Source: UMGS1649 sp045652705 (GTDB taxonomy: Bacteria; Bacillota; Clostridia; TANB77; CAG-465). From it: a DNA stretch of 15,749 nt. The position numbers and the translations under genes are program-made. The notes under the pieces are model-generated. The model was given only the letters and a program-made list of their open reading frames with translations, did no database searches and had not been told where the DNA came from. The stretch is taken from positions 1-15,749 of the forward strand of contig JAZRUV010000025.1 in NCBI GenBank assembly GCA_045652705.1, given 5' to 3'. Shown here one piece after another: positions 1 through 5,853 of the stretch. The stretch's first letter is position 1. Each line of letters opens with the position of its first letter.

Positions 1-38
1 TAAAAAAAGAAAACTAGGTTGGTTATTAGGAGGAAATT

Positions 39-1952
39 ATGAGTACAGAATACGGTGCTGATCAAATCCAAATATTAGAAGGACTAGAAGCAGTTAGAAA
101 AAGACCAGGTATGTACATTGGTAGTACATCTGAACGTGGTCTTCATCACCTTGTATATGAAATAGTAGATAATGCAGTTGACGAAGCTTTAGCAGGTTAC
201 TGTAATGAAATAAATGTAGAAATACTAGAAGATAATAGTATAATGGTAAAGGATAATGGACGTGGTATACCTTTAGGAATTCATCCTAAAATGGGAATAC
301 CTGCTATTGAAGTTGTTTATACTATACTTCACGCAGGTGGTAAATTCGGTGGAGAAGGATATAAAGTATCTGGTGGTCTTCACGGTGTTGGTGCGTCTGT
401 TGTTAATGCTTTATCTGAAAAAGTTACAGTTGAAGCTTGTAATGGTGATGGAGCTTATGAAATATCTTTTGAAAGAGGTAAAGTTACAGAAAAACTTCAC
501 AAAGTAAGAGAAGAAACTAAACGTGGAACAAAAGTTATATTTAAACCAGATGCTCAAATTTTTGAAACAACAGTATATAATGCTGAAACTCTAGAAAATA
601 GATTTAGAGAAATGGCATTTTTGAATAAAGGTCTTAAAATAACATTGTGGGATAGAAGAGACGCTGAAGCTAAACAAAAAGTATTCCACTATGAAGGTGG
701 TATTGTATCATTCGTTGAATATATTAATAAAAACAAAGAATTAGTATGTCCACCAATATATTTAGAACAAAAAGGTGAAGTAGAAGTTGAAGTTGCACTT
801 CAATATACTACATCATACTCAGAAAATATATTATCTTTCGTAAATAATATTAACACTATTGAAGGCGGAACACATTTAGATGGATTCAAACGAGGTCTTA
901 CAAAAGTATTTAATGATTATGGAAGAAAATTTAATATATTAAAAGAAAAAGATGCTAATCTTCAAGGTGATGATATACGTGAAGGTATATCTGCAATCGT
1001 TAGTGTTAGAGTAACAGAACCAGAGTTTGAAGGACAAACTAAAACAAAACTTGGAAATAGTGAAGTCTTAGGTATAGTTAACTCTATGATGAACGATAAG
1101 CTTGCTACATATCTTGAGGAGCATCCAAAGGAAGCTAAAGCAATACTAGATAAAGCTTTATCTGCATCTCGTGCAAGAGAAGCAGCAAGAAAAGCACGTG
1201 AACTTGTTAGAAGAAAGAGTGTACTTGAATCTACAACTTTACCTGGTAAACTTGCTGACTGTAGTAGTAAAAACCCTGCTGAATGTGAAATATATATCGT
1301 CGAGGGAGACTCTGCGGGAGGAAGTGCTAAGCAAGGAAGAGACAGAAAATTCCAAGCAATACTTCCACTTTGGGGTAAAATGATAAATGTTGAAAAGACA
1401 AGAGCAGATAAAATATATGGAAATGAAAAATTAAATCCAGTTATAACTGCAATTGGTGCAGGTATTGGAAATGACTTTAATATTGAAAAAATAAGATACG
1501 ACAAAATAATAATGATGGCCGATGCCGATGTCGATGGTTCTCACATTAGAACGCTTCTTTTAACATTCTTCTTTAGATATATGAGACCATTAATAGAGCA
1601 AGGCAAGATATATTCTGCATGCCCACCACTATTTAAGCTATCTAAAAAAGGAATGGAAGATATTTATTGCTATAACGAGCATTCTTTAGAAGATACATTT
1701 AAAGAGTTAGAAGCAAAAGGAATAAAAAGAGAATCAGTTAATATACAAAGATATAAAGGTCTTGGTGAAATGAGTTCTGAACAACTTTGGGAAACAACAA
1801 TGAATCCTGCAAATAGAACATTAATACAAATGACTATGGAAGATGCTGTTAAAGCAGATGAAATATTCACCGTTCTTATGGGAGAAGAAGTTGAACCAAG
1901 AAGACAATTTATTGAAGCAAATGCTAAATATGTTAAAAACTTGGATATATAA
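39..1952 (+). CDS. gyrB: DNA gyrase subunit B
   Basis: This encodes the ATPase subunit of DNA gyrase, which with GyrA introduces negative supercoils in the cytoplasm. The 637 residues match the usual Gram-positive length. The GHKL ATPase domain is at the N-terminus, with E41 and N45 in EIVDNAVDEA, D72-G76 (DNGRG), and the glycine-rich lid GGLHGVG near residue 120. The TOPRIM domain shows E422 in EGDSAGGSAKQGRDR and the metal-binding D495/D497/D499 in DADVDG. The C-terminus (PRRQFIEANAKYVKNLDI) is typical of GyrB rather than ParE. The ATG is preceded by AGGAGG at 28-33 with a 5-nt spacer. No gyrA follows; the next gene downstream has its own promoter. What lies upstream is outside the window. 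Identification is secure. Confidence 0.97.
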   Translation: MSTEYGADQIQILEGLEAVRKRPGMYIGSTSERGLHHLVYEIVDNAVDEALAGYCNEINVEILEDNSIMVKDNGRGIPLGIHPKMGIPAIEVVYTILHAGGKFGGEGYKVSGGLHGVGASVVNALSEKVTVEACNGDGAYEISFERGKVTEKLHKVREETKRGTKVIFKPDAQIFETTVYNAETLENRFREMAFLNKGLKITLWDRRDAEAKQKVFHYEGGIVSFVEYINKNKELVCPPIYLEQKGEVEVEVALQYTTSYSENILSFVNNINTIEGGTHLDGFKRGLTKVFNDYGRKFNILKEKDANLQGDDIREGISAIVSVRVTEPEFEGQTKTKLGNSEVLGIVNSMMNDKLATYLEEHPKEAKAILDKALSASRAREAARKARELVRRKSVLESTTLPGKLADCSSKNPAECEIYIVEGDSAGGSAKQGRDRKFQAILPLWGKMINVEKTRADKIYGNEKLNPVITAIGAGIGNDFNIEKIRYDKIIMMADADVDGSHIRTLLLTFFFRYMRPLIEQGKIYSACPPLFKLSKKGMEDIYCYNEHSLEDTFKELEAKGIKRESVNIQRYKGLGEMSSEQLWETTMNPANRTLIQMTMEDAVKADEIFTVLMGEEVEPRRQFIEANAKYVKNLDI

Positions 1953-1970
1953 CAAAAAAATAAAATTATG

Positions 1971-1999
1971 TTGACAAACAAAAATTAATATGTTAAAAT
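1971..1999 (+). promoter_or_regulatory. SigA-type promoter of the infC-rpmI-rplT-efp operon
   Basis: A consensus -35 TTGACA (1971-1976) and a -10 TAAAAT (1994-1999) are separated by exactly 17 nt, and the -10 carries an extended TG dinucleotide at 1991-1992. The start point should fall near 2006. It lies just after the gyrB stop and should drive the leader and ribosomal genes independently of gyrB. Confidence 0.88.
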
Positions 2000-2005
2000 A
2001 ATACC

Positions 2006-2127
2006 GTAAAGTAGAAGTAGTCTTCTCACCTTGTGGTATTGTCTTAACAAGGTAATGCAAATTTAAACCAATATATAAGGTAGATTTTGTGTTTGAGAGG
2101 ATTGCTAGGCTTTAGCAATCTTTTTTT
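2006..2127 (+). promoter_or_regulatory. infC operon leader, probable L20-responsive attenuator
   Basis: The transcribed leader of about 120 nt lies between the promoter and infC. Visible elements are a hairpin AGAAG/CTTCT (2013-2017 with 2022-2026), a 7-bp stem ACCTTGT/ACAAGGT (2028-2034 with 2047-2053), and a terminator at the 3' end. In Bacillus subtilis and relatives the infC-rpmI-rplT leader is bound by ribosomal protein L20, mimicking its 23S rRNA site, and termination follows. The position, length and terminator here fit that class (the L20 leader). I did not verify the L20-binding core base by base, so the ligand is inferred from the downstream genes. Confidence 0.7.
2100..2127 (+). 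terminator. Leader terminator (attenuator) before infC
   Basis: A perfect 8-bp stem GATTGCTA/TAGCAATC (2100-2107 with 2113-2120) with a GGCTT loop is followed by seven T residues. It ends only a few bases before the infC SD (GGAGG, 2131-2135), so it must be conditionally read through for the operon to be expressed. Confidence 0.88.
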
Positions 2128-2138
2128 GTTGGAGGTGT

Positions 2139-2657
2139 ATTGATATAAAACAAGACTTTCTAGTAAATGAACAAATAAGAGCAAATGAAGTAGAAGTTAT
2201 TGGCACAAATGGTGAAAGATTAGGAAGAATGTCTGCTAAAGATGCTCTAGAGAAAGCATACGACGAAGATTTAGATTTAGTGTTAGTAGCACCAAACGCT
2301 AATCCACCAGTATGTAAGATACTTGACTATAGCAAATTTAAATTTGAAATGGCTAAAAAGGAAAAAGAAGCTAGAAAAAACCAAAAAGTGGTTGAGCTTA
2401 AAGAAATTAGACTTTCAGCTACAATTGATCAACACGATCTAGAAACTAAAGCAAAAAATGCTAATAAGTTTTTAAAAGCTGGAGATAAGGTGAAAGTATC
2501 ACTAAAGTTTAAGGGTAGAGAAGTAAGATTTGTAGAAAAAGGAAAAGAAACAATCCTTAAATTTGTAGAAATGCTTGAAGAAGGCAAAATAGACAAAGAA
2601 CCAAAGCTTGAAGGTAGATTCTTAAACGTAATAGTGTTGCCTAAAGATAAAAAATAA
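2139..2657 (+). CDS. infC: Translation initiation factor IF-3, ATT start
   Basis: IF-3 binds the 30S subunit, prevents premature 50S joining and proofreads start-codon selection. An in-frame ATG exists only at 2229, but the coding frame extends upstream, reading DFLVNEQIRANEVEVIG and then NGERLG, the classic IF-3 N-domain opening. The first suitable codon is ATT at 2139, just after GGAGG (2131-2135). This gives 172 residues, the normal family length, whereas starting at 2229 would delete 30 conserved residues. An ATA at 2145 has more usual SD spacing and is an alternative. Rare start codons are known in infC, where they allow IF-3 to repress its own synthesis. The linker region (KKEKEARKNQK) and C-domain (SLKFKGRE) are intact. 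It is the first gene of the infC-rpmI-rplT-efp operon. Confidence 0.92.
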   Translation: MDIKQDFLVNEQIRANEVEVIGTNGERLGRMSAKDALEKAYDEDLDLVLVAPNANPPVCKILDYSKFKFEMAKKEKEARKNQKVVELKEIRLSATIDQHDLETKAKNANKFLKAGDKVKVSLKFKGREVRFVEKGKETILKFVEMLEEGKIDKEPKLEGRFLNVIVLPKDKK

Positions 2658-2672
2658 AAGGAGGAAAGTAAA

Positions 2673-2870
2673 ATGCCTAAAATGAAAACTCACAGTAGTT
2701 CAAAGAAAAGATTATCAGTTTTAAAATCTGGTAAAGTTAAAAAGACAACTGCAAACAGAGCTCACAAATTAACAGGAAAAAGCTCAAGCAGAAAGATGTC
2801 TCTAAGAGGAGCATCATATGTTGATTCAGCTAACTCAGCAGCTGTAAAGAAATTATTACCTTATTCATAA
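2673..2870 (+). CDS. rpmI: 50S ribosomal protein L35
   Basis: A small, very basic protein of 65 residues, the usual size for L35. It opens with MPKMKTHSSSKKR and carries the lysine/serine-rich stretch typical of the family. It is a structural protein of the large subunit. AGGAGG at 2659-2664 precedes the ATG. It lies 15 nt after infC and 38 nt before rplT, the standard infC-rpmI-rplT order, with no internal promoter or terminator seen. Confidence 0.96.
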   Translation: MPKMKTHSSSKKRLSVLKSGKVKKTTANRAHKLTGKSSSRKMSLRGASYVDSANSAAVKKLLPYS

Positions 2871-2908
2871 TTTAAAAATAAGGAATCTAAAAAAGGAGGA
2901 AATACAAA

Positions 2909-3256
2909 ATGGCAAGAATTAAAGGAGCCGTAACAACAAGAGCAAGAAGAAAAAGAGTATTAAAAAGAGCAAAAGGATATTATGGTGCAAAGAGCATAAG
3001 ATTTAAAATGGCTAAACAAGCTGTTATGAAATCTGGTCAATATGCATTTGTAGGAAGAAAAAATAAAAAGAGAGATTTCAGAAGATTATGGATTGCAAGA
3101 ATAAATGCTGCAGCTAGAATCAACGGAATTTCATACAGCAGATTAATGGATGGTCTTAAAAAGAAAAATATCAACATAAACAGAAAAATGCTTGCTGAAA
3201 TGGCAGTAAACGACGCTACAGGATTTGCAAAACTTGTTGAAACAGTAAAAGCTTAA
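2909..3256 (+). CDS. rplT: 50S ribosomal protein L20
   Basis: L20 binds 23S rRNA early in 50S assembly and in low-GC Gram-positives also represses its own operon through the leader upstream of infC. The protein has 115 residues (family about 115-120). It has the basic N-terminal extension (ARIKGAVTTRARRKRVLKRA), the GYYGAKS segment and the globular core with RDFRRLWIARINAAAR. AAGGAGG precedes the ATG. It is the third gene of the operon and is followed at 28 nt by efp. Confidence 0.96.
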   Translation: MARIKGAVTTRARRKRVLKRAKGYYGAKSIRFKMAKQAVMKSGQYAFVGRKNKKRDFRRLWIARINAAARINGISYSRLMDGLKKKNININRKMLAEMAVNDATGFAKLVETVKA

Positions 3257-3284
3257 TTAAAAAAGTAAAAAAGGGGGAAATCAA

Positions 3285-3842
3285 ATGATATTTGCAGGAG
3301 ATTTTAGAAATGGAACTACATTCGAACTTGATTCTCAAGTATATAGAGTAGTAGAATTCCAACATGTTAAACCAGGAAAAGGAGCAGCTTTCGTTAGAAC
3401 TAAACTTAAAAACGTTATAGCTGGTACTACAATGGAAAAAACATTCAACCCATCAGAAAAAGTAGAAGAAGTATCTATCACAACAAGTGAAATGCAATAT
3501 CTATACAATGATGGAGACACTTATACTTTCATGGATAACAATACATATGAACAAGTAGAACTTAAGAAAGAACAAATCGAAGATATACTTCCATATCTAT
3601 TAGATAACATGAATGTTAGAGTTTTATCATACAAAGGTAATATATTTGGTGTAGAAGCACCTACTTTTGTAGAATTAGAAGTAACATATACTGAACCAGG
3701 AATTAAAGGTTCGACTGCAACAGGAACAACTAAACCTGCAACAGTTGAAACTGGAGCTACATTCCAAGTACCTTTATTTGTTGAAATTGGAAACAGAATA
3801 AGAATTGATACAAGAACTGGCGAATATATGGAAAGATGCTAA
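3285..3842 (+). CDS. efp: Elongation factor P
   Basis: EF-P binds the ribosomal E/P site and relieves stalling at polyproline stretches. The 185 residues match the family. The N-terminal KOW-like domain carries the loop PGKGAAF with lysine at position 32, the residue modified in many bacteria. Two OB-type domains follow, ending in the signature GNRIRIDTRTGEYMER. Its SD is AGGGGG. It sits 28 nt after rplT with neither promoter nor terminator visible between, so it appears to be the last gene of the L20 operon. The type of lysine modification cannot be read from the window; no epmA/epmB-like modification gene is present. Confidence 0.96.
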   Translation: MIFAGDFRNGTTFELDSQVYRVVEFQHVKPGKGAAFVRTKLKNVIAGTTMEKTFNPSEKVEEVSITTSEMQYLYNDGDTYTFMDNNTYEQVELKKEQIEDILPYLLDNMNVRVLSYKGNIFGVEAPTFVELEVTYTEPGIKGSTATGTTKPATVETGATFQVPLFVEIGNRIRIDTRTGEYMERC

Positions 3843-3861
3843 TAATTAATAAAGAATAAAA

Positions 3862-3892
3862 TGGTCTTAGAGAAATCTAAGGTCGTTTTTTT
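3862..3892 (+). terminator. Terminator after efp
   Basis: A roughly 10-bp stem with several G-T wobbles (3862-3871 with 3876-3885) is capped by a GAAA loop and followed by a run of seven T residues. It closes the infC-rpmI-rplT-efp operon. Confidence 0.85.
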
Positions 3893-3939
3893 ATTGTAAA
3901 AGCCTAGTAAATATGATAATATTCAATAGGGGTTTGAAA

Positions 3940-4284
3940 ATGGGAAAAAGTAAAAAAATAAAAATTATATATTTTTTACCATTTATAATTAGCATATTAT
4001 TAGTATCAATATTAAGTTTATTAGTATTTGACCTAATAATAAGTGATATTATTATTATATGTATAATACTTTTTGGAATAAGTGGAGTAATGTTAAATAA
4101 AAACTGGATTATTGGAAATATAGTAGGAATAATTCCCGCTATTATTAGTACATATCTTGGAACTCAAGAAAATGGTCAGTGGATTAATGAAATTGTTTTT
4201 GCTATTCCGGTATACATATATTATATAATTTGTACAATTATTATGGTTATTAACACAGTAAGAGATTCCAAAAAGAAAATATAA
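3940..4284 (+). CDS. Small four-helix membrane protein of unknown function
   Basis: I do not recognise the family. The 114-residue product starts MGKSKKIK and is almost wholly hydrophobic. Likely transmembrane helices are at residues about 9-30, 33-52, 56-74 and 81-104, with short charged ends (KSKK at the N-terminus, RDSKKKI at the C-terminus) and a polar loop TQENGQW before the last helix. I chose the ATG at 3940 because AGGGG (3928-3932) lies at normal distance; the ATG at 3913 lacks an SD. It stands alone between the efp terminator and miaB. Only a poor promoter candidate is visible upstream (TTGTAA/GATAAT, spacing 15). No catalytic motif is visible. Confidence 0.72.
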   Translation: MGKSKKIKIIYFLPFIISILLVSILSLLVFDLIISDIIIICIILFGISGVMLNKNWIIGNIVGIIPAIISTYLGTQENGQWINEIVFAIPVYIYYIICTIIMVINTVRDSKKKI

Positions 4285-4287
4285 TAG

Positions 4288-4316
4288 TAGAAATTAAGTA
4301 TAATTTGTGTTAAAAT
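4288..4316 (+). promoter_or_regulatory. Possible promoter for miaB
   Basis: TAGAAA (4288-4293, 4/6 match to the -35) and TAAAAT (4311-4316) are separated by 17 nt, with an extended TG at 4308-4309. It lies immediately before the miaB SD, which would give a short leader. The region is AT-rich, so chance matches are likely. Confidence 0.45.
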
Positions 4317-4336
4317 ATTTACCATAGGTGAAAATA

Positions 4337-5719
4337 ATGAGATATAAAATAGATTATGAAAAAAGAATAAAAGAATTATTAGAAAGTAAAAATAAACAAT
4401 ATACATACTATATAGAAACAATGGGGTGTGTTTTAAATGAAAATGACTCAATGAAATATGCAGGGATACTCGAAGAAATGGGATTTTCTAAAGCTACAGA
4501 TATAAAAGATGCAAATGTAGTATTATTTAATACTTGTTGCATTAGAGAAAATGCAGAGGACAAGCTTTTTGGAAGATTAGGACTTTTGAAATCTAGAAAA
4601 GTTGGAAATAAAGATATGTATATAGCAATAGTAGGATGTATGACAGAACAAGTACATATTTTAGATAAAATAAAGAGTTCATATCCATTTGTTGATGTTG
4701 TACTTGGCACAAAGAGTATGCAATACTTTGCAGAAAAGCTATATATTGCAATGAAAGATAAAAAGAAAACACAAGAGTTACAGGAAAATGAACATGAAAT
4801 AATTGAAGATGTTCCAATTAAATATGAAGAAGGTTACAAAGCATCAATTAGTATAATTTACGGTTGTAATAATTTTTGTTCTTATTGTATAGTTCCTTAT
4901 GTAAGAGGAAGTGAAAGAAGCAGACTTCCAGAAGATATTTTAAGGGATGTAAGAGAAGTAGCTTCAAAAGGATATAAAGAAATAACTCTTCTTGGACAAA
5001 ATGTAAATTCATATGGTAATGATTTTAAAAATAATAAATATACATTTGTAGATTTATTAACAGAAATAGAAAAAGTTGAAGGAATAGAAGTTATAAGATT
5101 TGTATCACCACATCCAAAAGATTTTACAGATGCATTAATAGATAAAATTGCTGAAAGTAATAAAATAGCAAAACAAATACATTTACCACTTCAATCAGGA
5201 AGTACTAATATATTAAAAGCAATGAATAGAAAATATACAAAAGAACATTTTTTAAATCTTGTAGAAAAGATTAGGAATAAAGTACCAAATGTTTCTTTTT
5301 CAACAGATATCATAGTAGGTTTCCCAGGTGAAACAGAAGAGGATTTCTTAGACACAATGGATGTTGTAGAGAAAACTAGATTTGACCAAATATATATGTT
5401 TTGCTACAGCATAAGACATGGAACAAGAGCGGAAAAAATGGAAAACCAAATAGATGAAAGAGTAAAAGTTGAAAGACTAGAAAGGCTTAAAGCATTATTT
5501 GAACAAATAATAGACGAAGAAAATGAAAAGAAAATAGGAAAAATAGAAAATATTCTTGTAGAAGGAGTAAGTAAAAATAATCCTAATATGTACACAGGAA
5601 GAACAATGGACAATAAAGTGGTTATATTTGAAGGATTTATGCAAGATGTAGGTAAAATGAAAAAAATTGAAATTGTTAAAAATAACAAGTGGTATTTAAC
5701 AGGAAAAATAGTAAATTAG
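4337..5719 (+). CDS. miaB: tRNA-2-methylthio-N6-isopentenyladenosine synthase MiaB
   Basis: A radical-SAM methylthiotransferase that converts i6A37 to ms2i6A37 in tRNAs reading UNN codons. With 460 residues it has the three family domains. The N-terminal UPF0004 domain carries cluster cysteines C31 (ETMGC), C67 (NTC) and C101 (VGC). The radical-SAM core has C177, C181 and C184 in CNNFCSYC, and a TRAM RNA-binding domain occupies the last ~70 residues. NTCCIRENAEDK and YVRGSERSR favour MiaB over RimO or MtaB. I use the ATG at 4337 because AGGTG (4326-4330) serves as its SD; an in-frame GTG at 4328 lies inside that SD. miaA and mutS, frequent neighbours elsewhere, are not present here. A hairpin follows. 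Confidence 0.95.
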   Translation: MRYKIDYEKRIKELLESKNKQYTYYIETMGCVLNENDSMKYAGILEEMGFSKATDIKDANVVLFNTCCIRENAEDKLFGRLGLLKSRKVGNKDMYIAIVGCMTEQVHILDKIKSSYPFVDVVLGTKSMQYFAEKLYIAMKDKKKTQELQENEHEIIEDVPIKYEEGYKASISIIYGCNNFCSYCIVPYVRGSERSRLPEDILRDVREVASKGYKEITLLGQNVNSYGNDFKNNKYTFVDLLTEIEKVEGIEVIRFVSPHPKDFTDALIDKIAESNKIAKQIHLPLQSGSTNILKAMNRKYTKEHFLNLVEKIRNKVPNVSFSTDIIVGFPGETEEDFLDTMDVVEKTRFDQIYMFCYSIRHGTRAEKMENQIDERVKVERLERLKALFEQIIDEENEKKIGKIENILVEGVSKNNPNMYTGRTMDNKVVIFEGFMQDVGKMKKIEIVKNNKWYLTGKIVN

Positions 5720-5735
5720 TGAAAATAAAACCAAA

Positions 5736-5760
5736 GGATCTTAGAAAAAATCTAGGGTCC
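5736..5760 (+). terminator. Hairpin after miaB, probable weak terminator
   Basis: A 10-bp stem GGATCTTAGA/TCTAGGGTCC (two G-T wobbles) with an AAAAA loop starts 17 nt after the miaB stop. The following sequence is AT-rich but has no solid T run, so termination may be inefficient. Its core resembles the efp terminator. Confidence 0.6.
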
Positions 5761-5801
5761 TAATATATTATAAAAAACATGTATAAATATATTATGTAGT
5801 G

Positions 5802-5829
5802 TTGACAGTGTTTTTTTTTAGTGTATACT
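5802..5829 (+). promoter_or_regulatory. Promoter of the 688-residue anchored protein, with T9 spacer
   Basis: TTGACA (5802-5807) and TATACT (5824-5829) are 16 nt apart. Nine consecutive T residues (5811-5819) occupy the spacer. The start point should lie near 5836, giving a leader of about 18 nt before the ATG at 5854. Confidence 0.78.
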
Positions 5830-5839
5830 AAATGTATAC
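5823..5839 (+). promoter_or_regulatory. Possible operator: GTATAC-N5-GTATAC dyad over the -10
   Basis: Two copies of the palindrome GTATAC (5823-5828 and 5834-5839) are separated by 5 nt. The 17-bp element covers the -10 hexamer and the expected start point, where a bound repressor would block transcription. The regulator is unknown and not identifiable in the window. Confidence 0.45.
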
Positions 5840-5853
5840 GAGGGGGAAGAAAA

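Noticed and set aside
307..507. A 66-codon + strand frame inside gyrB
   Set aside because: It is an out-of-frame shadow of the ATPase domain with composition typical of a shifted AT-rich gene and no ribosome binding site.
962..1504. A 180-codon open frame on the minus strand inside gyrB
   Set aside because: It is the antisense of a highly conserved gyrB region, has no plausible SD and resembles no family. The other minus-strand frames (for example 11691-12044 within ftsZ) fail in the same way.
39..1952. parE instead of gyrB
   Set aside because: Both share the same domains, but the IEANAKYVKNLDI ending and the TOPRIM-region sequence fit GyrB. The absence of a following parC also argues against it, though no gyrA follows either.
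2000..2040. Long-range pairing AATACC/GGTATT in the infC leader
   Set aside because: The AATACC arm (2000-2005) lies upstream of the expected transcription start near 2006, so it would not be in the RNA.
5821..5853. Upstream GTG start adding 11 residues to the anchored protein
   Set aside because: The GTG overlaps the -10 region and lacks an SD, whereas ATG 5854 has AGGGGG at 7 nt.
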